A stretch of DNA of 64,000 nucleotides from positions 62,001-126,000 of the forward strand of contig JASMHC010000009.1 of assembly GCA_030750975.1 (NCBI GenBank), written 5' to 3'. This stretch comes from Paracoccaceae bacterium. Lineage in GTDB: Bacteria; Pseudomonadota; Alphaproteobacteria; Rhodobacterales; Rhodobacteraceae. The position numbers were made by a program, and so were the translations under genes. Positions within the stretch are counted from its first letter, which is position 1. The number at the start of each line of letters is the position of its first letter. A model generated the notes under the pieces. That model searched no databases and had not been told where the DNA came from. It saw only the letters and a program-made list of their open reading frames with translations. Of this stretch, positions 34,179 to 42,727 are shown piece after piece.

Positions 34179-35393
34179 TCAGGCGGCTTTCGCTTTCATC
34201 ACCGCATCTGCGGCACCTAAAAGCGCCTCGACGATCACGTCCAGCTCGGCTTTGGTCAGCCGCGCCGGAAGCCGGGTGTCGCAGGCATTGCCCAGCATCG
34301 CCCGCGTCATGGGCAGATCAGGCATATCGCCCGGTATGAACTGCCAATTCCAAAAGGCGCGGGCGTTATCCTCGGACCTGCCGAAAACCTGCACTTTCAC
34401 ACCACGATCCGCAGCGGCGTTCTGGAAGGCTCCGATTTGATCATAGCTCATGCCGGCCAGATTGAACTGGATCGAATCCGGCGCACGTTCCTCGGGGGGC
34501 AGCTTTTCCGGCACGGTGATCCATGGGGATGTGTTCAGACGCTTTGCCACATAATCATGGTTTGACCGGCCATCACGCACCCGCCGCGCCACTTCGGGCA
34601 GTTGCGGGCGGATCACCGCTGCCGACAGGTTGGACATCCGCAGGTTATAAAGCGGCAGCTTGTTCTGCCAGCGGGCAAACGCCTCGTTTAGCTCGGATTG
34701 GGTCTGCCCGTCGGGTCCCGAATGCTTTTTCCACATATGCTCGTAAGCCCCCGACATAATCACGGCTTGCGCAACAACATCGGGATCATTGGTGATCATC
34801 ACCCCGCCTTCACCGGCATTCACCAGCTTGTAGCTTTGGAACGAAAAGCAGCCGATCTTGCCAATGGTGCCGATCTTTTCACCATGCCATGTGGTGCCCA
34901 GCGAATGGGCCGCGTCTTCGACCACCGGAATATCATGCGCTGTGCACAGCGCCATGATCGCATCCATGTCCGAGGTATGGCCCCGCATATGGCTGATGAT
35001 GACCGCCTTGATATCCCCGGTCTCAAGCTTGATTTTGAAATCGTCCAAATTGACGCGGTAATTGTCACCGACCTCGCATAGCACCGGCTGGCAGTCAGCA
35101 TGAACAACCGAAGATGGCACGGCGGCAAAGGTAAAGGCCGGGATCAGCACCTTGGCATCGCGGGGCAGGCCAAGCGCCTTAAGCGACAGGAACAAAGCCG
35201 CCGAACAGCTTGAAACACAAAGCGCGTATTTCACCCCCATGAACTCGGCGAATTCGCGTTCCAGCAAAGCCACCGGAGCGTCTTCGGGCGCGGTATAGCG
35301 AAACAGGTCGCCTGATTGCAGCAACCGGTCAATTTCGGCGCGGGCCGCTTCGGGGATCGATTCAGCGTCGTAAACATTCGGAGCAAGTGTCAT
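34179..35393 (-). CDS. DegT/DnrJ/EryC1/StrS-family PLP aminotransferase
   Basis: 404 residues of the DegT fold: LEREFAEFMGVKYALCVSSCSAALFLSLKAL, VLIPAFTFAAVPSSVVHADCQPVL, VVEDAAHSLG (PLP aspartate) and the PLP lysine in CFSFQSYKLVNAGEGG. The lysine segment differs from the SFFPTKNLG form usual in sugar aminotransferases, and the protein lies beside amine-catabolism genes rather than sugar genes. The ATG at 35393 follows AGGAAAGCC; the longer frame from 35432 lacks one. It is separated by 80 bp from the next gene upstream. Substrate unknown; an amino-sugar enzyme is not excluded. Confidence 0.82.
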   Translation of the reverse strand: MTLAPNVYDAESIPEAARAEIDRLLQSGDLFRYTAPEDAPVALLEREFAEFMGVKYALCVSSCSAALFLSLKALGLPRDAKVLIPAFTFAAVPSSVVHADCQPVLCEVGDNYRVNLDDFKIKLETGDIKAVIISHMRGHTSDMDAIMALCTAHDIPVVEDAAHSLGTTWHGEKIGTIGKIGCFSFQSYKLVNAGEGGVMITNDPDVVAQAVIMSGAYEHMWKKHSGPDGQTQSELNEAFARWQNKLPLYNLRMSNLSAAVIRPQLPEVARRVRDGRSNHDYVAKRLNTSPWITVPEKLPPEERAPDSIQFNLAGMSYDQIGAFQNAAADRGVKVQVFGRSEDNARAFWNWQFIPGDMPDLPMTRAMLGNACDTRLPARLTKAELDVIVEALLGAADAVMKAKAA

Positions 35394-35440
35394 GCTTTCG
35401 GCTTTCCTGAAACTTATTTTCAGAAAATACATACGACGAA

Positions 35441-35456
35441 TTTTGATTTTTCAAAA
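35441..35456. promoter_or_regulatory. Palindrome upstream of DegT aminotransferase
   Basis: TTTTGA-TTTT-TCAAAA. It has the same half-site as TTTTGATCAAATT upstream of two other genes of this cluster, but wider spacing. A CTGAAA/TTTCAG pair lies nearby at 35407-35422. Confidence 0.4.
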
Positions 35457-35473
35457 GTGTTAATTCGGAATTT

Positions 35474-36778
35474 CTAAAACCCGAGGCGATCGCGCAACGC
35501 AAACCATGTCATGCCCAACGCCATCAGCGGCCAGCGCATCGCCACTCCGCCCGGGAAGGGGCCGATCGGGACCGAGCCTTGCAGATCAAAGCCCGACGCC
35601 TGTCCGTTGATCGCCAAAGCCGTCAATTGCCCCGCATGTGTCGCAGCCGCGACCCCGTGGCCGGAATAGCCCGAGGCGTTGAAGATATTCGGAGTGATCC
35701 GCGCCAGATAGGGCATCCGCCGCAGGGTGATCCCCAATGTCCCGCCCCAGGCATAGTCGATTTTCGCATCGGCCAGTTGCGGGAATATTTCGCCCATCGG
35801 TTTGCGGACCTTTCCGGCAATGTCGTGGGGAAACTTGTAGCGATAACTTTCGGTGCCGCCGAACAGCATCCTTTGGTCGTGGGACAGACGGAAGTAATTG
35901 ATGACGAACTTGGTATCAGCCACCGCCACGTCTTGCGACAACAGCTTGTCGGCAAGATCGCCAAGCGGTTCGGTCGCCGTGATGTAATTGTTGATCGGCA
36001 TCACCCGTCGCGCCACTTCCGGCACCAAATCGCCCAGATACCCGTTCGCCGCCAATACCACATGATCGCAAGTGACCGATCCTTTGCCCGTGTGAACCGT
36101 GGGCTTTGCGCCCCGGTCGATCCTTGTCACTTCGCTGCGCTCGTGCAGGACCGCGCCTGCGGCCAGGGCCGCGCGGCCAAGACCGACGACAAAGCGCAGC
36201 GGGTGCAGATGCAGCGCGCCCCTGTCCAGATACCCGCCGTGATAGGCTGGCGAGCGGCACAGCTGATATCCCTGATCCTTGTCCAGCACCTGATTGCGGG
36301 CATAGTCATAGCGGTTCGCCAGATGCTCGGCTTCCTCGTGCAGCTCGTCCATTTCGCGCCGGTTCAGGCCCAGATGGGCGACGCCGTTTTTCAGACAGCA
36401 ATCGATCCCGTGCTGGCTGGCCAATGACCGGACCAGCCCTTTGGCGTCCTCTGACAGGTCCCACAGCATTTTCGAGCGCTCGAACCCAAAGGCCTTTTCC
36501 AATGTGGCCACGTCATTGCGCTGGCCGCTGCTGATCTGCCCGCCGTTGCGCCCCGACGCGCCAAAGCCCACCCGCTGCGCCTCGAGCACCCGCACGCTGT
36601 AACCCAGTTCCGCCAGATGCAGCGCCGCGCTTAGCCCGGTGAAGCCCGCGCCTATGACGCAGACATCGGCGGTGACAGGCGCATCCAACGCCGGTTGCTC
36701 GGCCAGAAACCCGGTCGTTGCCGCGTACCAGCTGTCGGGATAGGCGCCGGGGCGGTCGTTCACATGCAGCAGGTTCAT
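35474..36778 (-). CDS. FAD-dependent oxidoreductase, gamma-glutamylputrescine oxidase-like
   Basis: 434 residues of the DAO family. The FAD-binding motif TADVCVIGAGFTGLSAALHLAELGYSVRVLEAQRVGFGASGRNGGQ lies at ~37-85, and the family C-terminal SGYSGHGVAAATHAG is present. In E. coli, PuuB oxidises gamma-glutamylputrescine to the aldehyde with release of ammonia and peroxide. The gene begins 3 bp after the preceding glutamine-synthetase-like gene, which would supply the gamma-glutamylated amine. The actual amine may differ from putrescine. Confidence 0.85.
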   Translation of the reverse strand: MNLLHVNDRPGAYPDSWYAATTGFLAEQPALDAPVTADVCVIGAGFTGLSAALHLAELGYSVRVLEAQRVGFGASGRNGGQISSGQRNDVATLEKAFGFERSKMLWDLSEDAKGLVRSLASQHGIDCCLKNGVAHLGLNRREMDELHEEAEHLANRYDYARNQVLDKDQGYQLCRSPAYHGGYLDRGALHLHPLRFVVGLGRAALAAGAVLHERSEVTRIDRGAKPTVHTGKGSVTCDHVVLAANGYLGDLVPEVARRVMPINNYITATEPLGDLADKLLSQDVAVADTKFVINYFRLSHDQRMLFGGTESYRYKFPHDIAGKVRKPMGEIFPQLADAKIDYAWGGTLGITLRRMPYLARITPNIFNASGYSGHGVAAATHAGQLTALAINGQASGFDLQGSVPIGPFPGGVAMRWPLMALGMTWFALRDRLGF

Positions 36779-36781
36779 GGC

Positions 36782-38140
36782 TTACACGTTCAGCAGCAAA
36801 TGCTCACGCTCCCACGGGCTGATCACCTGAAGGAACTCGTCATACTCGGCTCGTTTGACGATGGAATAGACCCGCGCAAATTCCGGCCCCAGAATCTGAT
36901 GAAGCTCTTCTGCGCCGTCAAACAGCTCTAACGCTTCGCCCAGAACGCGGGGAACTTCGCCTTCACCCTCGTAGGCATCGCCACGGAATTGCGCGTCGGG
37001 GCGGATCTGGTTTTTCATCCCCAGATAGCCGCAAGCCAAAGACGCCGCGATCCCCAGATAGGGGTTGCAGTCCATCCCCGCGATGCGGTTTTCCACCCGC
37101 CGCGCCGCCGGAGATGAAATCGGAATACGGATACCGGTCGTCCGGTTGTCGCGCGCCCATTCCAGATTGATCGGTGCCGCGTGATCTTTCACATAGCGGC
37201 GATAGGAATTCACATAAGGCGCCAACACGGCAATCGCCGCAGGCAGGTATTTCTGCAAACCGCCGATAAAGTAGAAAAACGCATCCGTATCGCCCCCTTG
37301 CGGGCCAGAGAAAATATTCATCCCGGTGTCGCGATCGACGACCGAATGATGGATATGCATCGCGCTGCCCGGTTCATCGGCAATCGGCTTGGCCATGAAG
37401 GTGGCAAAGCAGTTATGCCGCAACGCCGCCTCGCGGATCAGCCGCTTGAAATAGAAAACCTGATCGGCCAGCGCCACCGGTTCACCATGCAGCAGATTGA
37501 TCTCTAACTGACCGGCCCCGCCTTCCTGCGTGATGCCGTCTATTTCAAACCCTTGCGCCTCGGCGAAATCGTAAATGTCGTCGATCACCGGTCCGAATTC
37601 ATCGACCGCCGTCATCGAATAGGCCTGACGCGCCGCCGCCGGACGACCAGAGCGGCCCATCATCGGCTCGATCTCTTTTGCCGGATCAAGATTGCGGGCC
37701 ACAAGGAAGAACTCCATCTCGGGGGCGACAATCGGCTCCCAGCCTTCCTTGTGATAAAGATCGACCACCCGTTTCAGAACATTGCGCGGGGCAAAAGGGA
37801 TCGGTGTGCCGTCACGGTCATAGGAATCGTGGATCACCTGAAGCGTCCAGTCCGCCGTCCACGGAGCCGCCGTTGCAGTCGAGAAATCCGGCTTCAGGAT
37901 CATGTCCTTCTCGATAAAGCCGTCATCCCCTGCGGCCTCGCCCCAGCCACCTGTGATGGTTTGATAGAAAATCGAATCGGGCAGATGAAATTTATCCTGC
38001 TTGGCGAATTTCTTGGCCGGTACGGCCTTGCCACGGGCAATGCCCGGCAGGTCCGAGACGATGCATTCCACCTCGTCCAGTCGTTTGCCGTCTAGATAGG
38101 TCCGCGCGGCTTCGGGAAGTTTGTTGGTCCAGTCACTCAT
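36782..38140 (-). CDS. Glutamine synthetase-family protein, gamma-glutamylpolyamine synthetase-like
   Basis: 452 residues: an N-terminal beta-grasp part (LDEVECIVSDLPGIARGKAVPAKKF) and the catalytic domain with EMEFFLVARNLDP, GGAGQLEINLLHGEP, FMAKPIADEPGSAMHIHHSV and AARRVENRIAGMDCNPYLGIAASL. These are GS metal- and ATP-binding segments, but the protein lacks the Tyr adenylylation loop of true GlnA. PuuA-type enzymes attach glutamate to an amine with ATP. The start at 38140 (MSDW) overlaps the upstream amidotransferase by 8 bp; the oxidase follows. Confidence 0.87.
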   Translation of the reverse strand: MSDWTNKLPEAARTYLDGKRLDEVECIVSDLPGIARGKAVPAKKFAKQDKFHLPDSIFYQTITGGWGEAAGDDGFIEKDMILKPDFSTATAAPWTADWTLQVIHDSYDRDGTPIPFAPRNVLKRVVDLYHKEGWEPIVAPEMEFFLVARNLDPAKEIEPMMGRSGRPAAARQAYSMTAVDEFGPVIDDIYDFAEAQGFEIDGITQEGGAGQLEINLLHGEPVALADQVFYFKRLIREAALRHNCFATFMAKPIADEPGSAMHIHHSVVDRDTGMNIFSGPQGGDTDAFFYFIGGLQKYLPAAIAVLAPYVNSYRRYVKDHAAPINLEWARDNRTTGIRIPISSPAARRVENRIAGMDCNPYLGIAASLACGYLGMKNQIRPDAQFRGDAYEGEGEVPRVLGEALELFDGAEELHQILGPEFARVYSIVKRAEYDEFLQVISPWEREHLLLNV

Positions 38141-38819
38141 GTGTCCTCGCCTTGGCAAAGAAGTCGGCGATCTTTTGCGCCATGGCTTCGTTTGCCGTGG
38201 GTTTTTTCAGATTTTCGGTTGCTGTTTCCAGCAGTTGCTTGTCTTCGATATTGGCCCCGCGGGTCTTGATCAGCTCGCTGACCGCCGCGGGGCTGAATTC
38301 CGGATGGGGCTGCACCGACATGATACTGTCACCGTAAACCAGCCCTGCATATCTGCAAAACGGTGTCGACGCGATCACCTGCGCCCCAACCGGCGCGTCA
38401 ACGATCTGGTCCTGATGCCACGCATTCAGCGCCAGTGTCTCGCCCTCAAAATCGTAATCGACCAGCCCGATAGACCAGCCGCCCTCGTACTTTTCGACCC
38501 TGCCGCCCAGCGCCTGTGCGATGATCTGGTGGCCAAAGCAAATCCCGACCAGCGGCACCTTGGCCGCCTGAATGCTGCGGATCAACTCTTCCAAAGGCGC
38601 AATCCACGGCAAATCCTCGTAAGCCCCGAATTTCGAACCCGAGACCAGCCAGCCGTCGGCGTCATGCGGCCCGGCGGGGAATTCGCCGTCAACCACATTC
38701 CACGTCTGAAAGGTAAAGCCATGCCCTTCAAGCATGCCTTCATACATGACGCTATAGTCGCCCATTTCGGCCATCATCTCGTCCGGCAGGTGGCCTGTTT
38801 GCAGTATTCCGATCTTCAT
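38133..38819 (-). CDS. Class I glutamine amidotransferase-like protein
   Basis: 228 residues with the triad of class I amidotransferases: Cys in VPLVGICFGHQIIAQALGG, and the His and Glu in SVQPHPEFSP. In this cluster it could release glutamate from a gamma-glutamyl product, the step PuuD performs in E. coli, but its GICFGHQ motif is of GuaA type rather than the PuuD type. It is the first gene of a leftward set with the PuuA- and PuuB-like genes and has a TTTTGATCAAATT palindrome 8-20 bp before its start. Confidence 0.82.
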   Translation of the reverse strand: MKIGILQTGHLPDEMMAEMGDYSVMYEGMLEGHGFTFQTWNVVDGEFPAGPHDADGWLVSGSKFGAYEDLPWIAPLEELIRSIQAAKVPLVGICFGHQIIAQALGGRVEKYEGGWSIGLVDYDFEGETLALNAWHQDQIVDAPVGAQVIASTPFCRYAGLVYGDSIMSVQPHPEFSPAAVSELIKTRGANIEDKQLLETATENLKKPTANEAMAQKIADFFAKARTHE

Positions 38820-38827
38820 GGATCACC

Positions 38828-38840
38828 TTTTGATCAAATT
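38828..38840. promoter_or_regulatory. Palindromic operator of amine cluster (copy 1)
   Basis: TTTTGATCAAATT, containing the perfect palindrome TTTGATCAAA, in the 33-bp gap before the amidotransferase gene. An identical 13-mer lies before the second glutamine-synthetase homologue. Confidence 0.55.
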
Positions 38841-38852
38841 ATTGCCCGCAGG

Positions 38853-40169
38853 CTAGACCGCCTCGATGTAGATTTTCCACAACTCGTCATGGGGGATTTC
38901 CGACATGCGCTGCATTTCCTGCCGCTTGGTATTGCACAGGTTCTCGATCAGCAGATCGGGGAAGATGCGGCGATTGATCGGCGCGGTCTCGAACAGGTCG
39001 ATGGCCGAGGCCCAATCGCCTGCCAATTGCGGCAAATCCTGATCATAGGCATTTCCGGTCAGCGGCTCGCCCGGATCCATCTGATCCTCGATCCCGACCA
39101 TTGCGGCCCCCAGAATTGCCGCCATGACCAGATAGGGGTTGATGTCGCCGCAGGCCACGCGATGCTCGATCCGCCGCGCCTTGTGCGATCCGCCCGGAAT
39201 GCGGATGGCGGCGGTGCGGTTTTCATAGGCCCAGCCCGCGCCGGTCGGCGCATGGGCACCGGGCACCATGCGATCATAGCTGACGCCATGCGGCACAAAG
39301 ATCAATGTTGAGGGCGGCATCGCCGCAACACACCCGCCAACCGCATGACGCAGCAAGTCGGTGCCTTCAGGCCCGCCATTGTCAAAGACATTCCGGCCAT
39401 CCTGATCCACGACCGAGAAATGCACATGCATCCCGTTGCCTGCATCACCGGCAAAAGGCTTGGCCATAAAGGTCGCCGCCATTCCGTGCTTTCGGGCAAT
39501 CCCCTTGGTCAAGGCCTTGAAAAAATAGGCATCATCCGCCGCATGCAGCGCGTCGCGGTGCAGCAGGTTAATCTCGAACTGGCCATGCCCGGCCTCGGAA
39601 ATCGCGGCCTGGGCCGGAATATCCATCGCCGCGCAACCGTCATAGAGATCACTGAAAAACGCATCAAAAGCGTCCAGCTCGTAAAGCCCCAGCGTGGCGT
39701 CGCCGGTCATCGGCCGGCCCGTGATCGGGTTATGCGCAGGCTCCATCATAGCGCCGCTGTCATCGACCAGATAAAACTCCATCTCGGTCGCTGCATGAAC
39801 ATCCCAGCCACGCGCCTTGAAACGGTCCAGTACGCCGACAAGCGCATGACGCGGGTCTCCGGCAAAGGGCGTGCCGCCATCGTGGTAAAGCGACATCGGC
39901 ACCAGCGCCGAGGGCCGATCCAGCCAGGGCATCGGCAGAGGCCCGCGCCCGGTGGGCAACAGCATCCCGTCCGCATCACCGGTTTCAAAAACCAGCGGGC
40001 TGCCGACAATATCGGCCCCCTGTATATCGATGTTCAGCGATGACAAGGGCATCCGCGCCCCGCCTTTTTCCAGCTTGTCAAAATCCGAAGCCGGCAACCG
40101 TTTGCCGCGCATCTGACCGTTCAGGTCGGATGCGGCAATGCGGATGGTGCTGAGATCGCTGAGGTCCAT
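38853..40169 (-). CDS. Glutamine synthetase-family protein (second paralogue)
   Basis: 438 residues, related to but clearly different from the PuuA-like protein downstream. Seen: IRIAASDLNGQMRGKRLPASDF, EMEFYLVDDSGAM, AGHGQFEINLLHRD, TFMAKPFAGDAGNGMHVHFSV and ARRIEHRVACGDINPYLVMAAIL. It probably gamma-glutamylates another amine or polyamine. It heads the leftward group, with a TTTTGATCAAATT palindrome about 20 bp upstream of its start. Two GS-like genes in one cluster suggest two amine substrates. Confidence 0.85.
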   Translation of the reverse strand: MDLSDLSTIRIAASDLNGQMRGKRLPASDFDKLEKGGARMPLSSLNIDIQGADIVGSPLVFETGDADGMLLPTGRGPLPMPWLDRPSALVPMSLYHDGGTPFAGDPRHALVGVLDRFKARGWDVHAATEMEFYLVDDSGAMMEPAHNPITGRPMTGDATLGLYELDAFDAFFSDLYDGCAAMDIPAQAAISEAGHGQFEINLLHRDALHAADDAYFFKALTKGIARKHGMAATFMAKPFAGDAGNGMHVHFSVVDQDGRNVFDNGGPEGTDLLRHAVGGCVAAMPPSTLIFVPHGVSYDRMVPGAHAPTGAGWAYENRTAAIRIPGGSHKARRIEHRVACGDINPYLVMAAILGAAMVGIEDQMDPGEPLTGNAYDQDLPQLAGDWASAIDLFETAPINRRIFPDLLIENLCNTKRQEMQRMSEIPHDELWKIYIEAV

Positions 40170-40187
40170 AAGTCACACGATGGAATA

Positions 40188-40200
40188 TTTTGATCAAATT
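40188..40200. promoter_or_regulatory. Palindromic operator of amine cluster (copy 2)
   Basis: TTTTGATCAAATT, same as the copy at 38828-38840, 19 bp upstream of the second glutamine-synthetase homologue. Confidence 0.55.
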
Positions 40201-40241
40201 TTCACGACTCGGTCAAAAAGTCCAGAGAATTATTGCACCGG

Positions 40242-41894
40242 TCACTCGGCCGCTGGCAATTTCAACTCGGCTGCCTCGGCTTTGGTCAGCATCGCGCCCT
40301 GTTTGCGCTCAAGCAGAATTTCCCGTGCCTTGGCATAGATATCGTCCTGCCAGAAGATCAGACAGCCGTTGCAACCCTTGCCGCAACAGCCCTCGGTGCC
40401 CTTGCGGTTGGTCTTGTGCCGCCGCGTGCTGGTATCCGCCTCGATCGCCTGCACCAGCGCGTCGCGGCGGCGGCGATAGGCGGTTTCGTTGGCCGTATCC
40501 TTCACCTCCATCGCCAAGGCCGTCTTGTCCAGCTTCAGCCGGTTCCACTGTTCCTCGGTCAGAGCGCGTTCTTTGCGCAGCACCGTGAAGGGTGGGAAGT
40601 TGCTGCGCAGATCGTCAAGGTCTTCCAATTCGAACATCGCAAAGGGCAGGCGGATCACCGTCTTTGTGCCGCCATGGATCACGTCCTTGCGCTCACCGGT
40701 CGCGGCGACCTCGTAATCATAGGCGCGGAACAACACCGTGTTGCGGGCCACGGGCGAGACCATTTCGATCACATCCCCCGGTTCCAGCTTGTTCTTGGCC
40801 TCGACCAGAAACGCATCCTCGGTCACTTCCGTCACGACACCTGCATATTCCCAATGCGCAATCGTCTGCGTCTGTTCATAGCCATGCGCCAGATTGGTCA
40901 GCCGCCCCTTGTGAAAGGCCAGCGTGTAGCCCCGGTTGCCGACGGTTTCCAACTCTTCCATATAGTCCGAGGCATCCCAGTTTTCGGGATCGGCATAATA
41001 GTCATCAATCGCCATCCGGTAGGCCCGCGCCACCACGGCGGCGTAATATTCCGACTTGCCGCGTCCCTCGACTTTCAGACTGTCAACGCCGATCCGCAAG
41101 TAATCGTCCAGCTTCGGCATCAGGCAAAGGTCTTTTGAGTTGAGGATATACGACCCGCGCTCATCTTCTTGAATCGGCAAAAATTCACCGGGCCGCACGC
41201 CTTCTTCCAGTAGAAACTCGAACATATGCTGGTTGGTCTCATCGACGATCAATTCCTGCACCGTGCCGTCTTTCATCCGCATGTGGAACTTGTAATTCCA
41301 GCGGCAGGAATTGGCGCAGTTGCCTTGGTTCGCCCCGCGCTCGGCCATGAAGTTGCTGAGCAGGCAGCGCCCCGAATAGGTCATGCACATTGCACCGTGC
41401 ACAAAGGCTTCCAGCTTCACATCCGGACATTCCGCGCGGATTTCCTCAAGCTCGGGGAACGAAACTTCCCGCGCCAGCACCACCAGATCAGCCCCTTGGC
41501 CCTGCCAGAACTTCACCGTCAGCCAACTGGCGATATTGGCCTGTGTCGACACATGCAGCGGAATCTCTGGCGCCCGTTCGCGGACATATTGGAACACACC
41601 AGGGTCCGAGATGATCAGCCCGTCGGGGTTCACCTTGCGCACGGTGGTCAGATATTCCTCGAATTTCGGAATGTCCTTGTTGTGCGAAAACAGGTTCAGC
41701 GTCAGATAGGCCCGCCGCCCATGGGCGTGGCAGAAATTCACCCCCTCGATCACGTCTTCCAGCGAAAACTCGGACTTGGTGCGCAACGACAAATCCGGCG
41801 TGCCCAGATAGACGGCATCCGCCCCATAAAGCACGGCCATCTTGAGTTTGCGCAAATTGCCCGCAGGCATAAGCAGTTCCGAGCGGCGTTCCAT
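40242..41894 (-). CDS. U32-family peptidase-like protein
   Basis: 550 residues. The U32 signature is complete: EAFVHGAMCMTYSGRCLLSNFMAERGANQGNCANSCRW. The N-terminus ELLMPAGNLRKLKMAVLYGADAVYLG is typical. A second cysteine group at the C-terminal end (KGTEGCCGKGCNGCLIFWQ) is unusual and could bind a metal or iron-sulfur cluster. Relatives of this kind act in tRNA or 23S rRNA hydroxylation (TrhP, RlhA) rather than as proteases. It stands alone, with a 400-bp gap upstream. Confidence 0.88.
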   Translation of the reverse strand: MERRSELLMPAGNLRKLKMAVLYGADAVYLGTPDLSLRTKSEFSLEDVIEGVNFCHAHGRRAYLTLNLFSHNKDIPKFEEYLTTVRKVNPDGLIISDPGVFQYVRERAPEIPLHVSTQANIASWLTVKFWQGQGADLVVLAREVSFPELEEIRAECPDVKLEAFVHGAMCMTYSGRCLLSNFMAERGANQGNCANSCRWNYKFHMRMKDGTVQELIVDETNQHMFEFLLEEGVRPGEFLPIQEDERGSYILNSKDLCLMPKLDDYLRIGVDSLKVEGRGKSEYYAAVVARAYRMAIDDYYADPENWDASDYMEELETVGNRGYTLAFHKGRLTNLAHGYEQTQTIAHWEYAGVVTEVTEDAFLVEAKNKLEPGDVIEMVSPVARNTVLFRAYDYEVAATGERKDVIHGGTKTVIRLPFAMFELEDLDDLRSNFPPFTVLRKERALTEEQWNRLKLDKTALAMEVKDTANETAYRRRRDALVQAIEADTSTRRHKTNRKGTEGCCGKGCNGCLIFWQDDIYAKAREILLERKQGAMLTKAEAAELKLPAAE

Positions 41895-42301
41895 CTTGAC
41901 GATCCCTTCGCGATAAGGCCCGCGCTATACATCACAATTGGCGACGTGGCAAAGGGGCACCGTTCGCAAGCGCTACCGGATGTTAATGCCCGCTCTGCAA
42001 TCTCCCACGTGTCGACAAAAGTGGCTCCGTGTCTTTTCGGGGTAAAACCCAAAAGGCCACCGAGACCCCCACAGACCACCCGGAGGGTGCAGGGGAAACC
42101 TTGCGCTCGGTGAGGACACTTCGCCAACAGGCGGGCCCGCCACTTTATCTCCCGATGGAATGTTTATGCCGATTTAAGGCGATCCCCTGCCGGACATGAT
42201 CCGAGTGGGGTATTGGTGATGGGTGCAGAGCACCCATCCTACGTCTAGGCGAATGGAATTGAGGGGTCATATACACCTGTAGGATGGGTGGTTTCCACCC
42301 A
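41895..42301. other. Intergenic region with two palindromic repeats
   Basis: About 400 bp without a convincing gene. It contains the likely promoter of the U32 gene and, at 42218-42303, two copies of a GATGGGTG palindrome in opposite orientation. Confidence 0.55.
42218..42242 (+). repeat. REP-like palindrome, copy A
   Basis: GATGGGTG and CACCCATC around CAGAG, then CTAC. One of four copies in the window. Confidence 0.6.
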
Positions 42302-42303
42302 TC
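42279..42303 (-). repeat. REP-like palindrome, copy B
   Basis: GTAGGATGGGTG, GTTTC, CACCCATC. It is inverted relative to copy A, 36 bp away, and adjoins the stop of the DUF1284 gene. Confidence 0.6.
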
Positions 42304-42727
42304 ACACCCCACCGCCTTCATGCAAGGCCACCAAACTTTCTTCACAATAGCCATAGTCCAGCCACTGGCACCCCTCACACACCTGCGCCAAATCGCCGGG
42401 CTGCACCAAAGACCTGATCCGCGCCTTGGCCTGCCCCCATGTCAGCCGGTCGCCGGGGCGCACCCCCAGACGTTTCGAATGCTGGAGGTCCAGCTTGGCG
42501 ATGTTCTCTTGGTTGGTGCAAAGATCCCCACGCCGCTTGGGGCAGGGGCCGCAGATGTCGTCGGTCGCTCCGATCACTTCGATCTCAACCGCATCCCCGC
42601 CATCGGCGCGCAAGCGGCCCATGATGATCCCGGTCATGTTTTCCGTAAAAGCCTCAGAATACCCCGCGCCGCGAAAGCCCAGCGAACAAAGAAAATGATG
42701 CGGGCGGAATTGTAGCGGGCGGGCCAT
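42302..42727 (-). CDS. DUF1284 protein
   Basis: 141 residues. The family N-terminus RPHHFLCSLGFRGAGYSEAFTENM is followed by a cysteine-rich middle and end (CGPCPKRRGDLCTNQE, VCEGCQWLDYGYC). The cysteine spacing suggests an iron-sulfur or zinc site. No function is known. It starts one base past the purF stop in the same direction and so is probably co-transcribed with it. The final codons run into the REP-like repeat. Confidence 0.82.
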   Translation of the reverse strand: MARPLQFRPHHFLCSLGFRGAGYSEAFTENMTGIIMGRLRADGGDAVEIEVIGATDDICGPCPKRRGDLCTNQENIAKLDLQHSKRLGVRPGDRLTWGQAKARIRSLVQPGDLAQVCEGCQWLDYGYCEESLVALHEGGGV

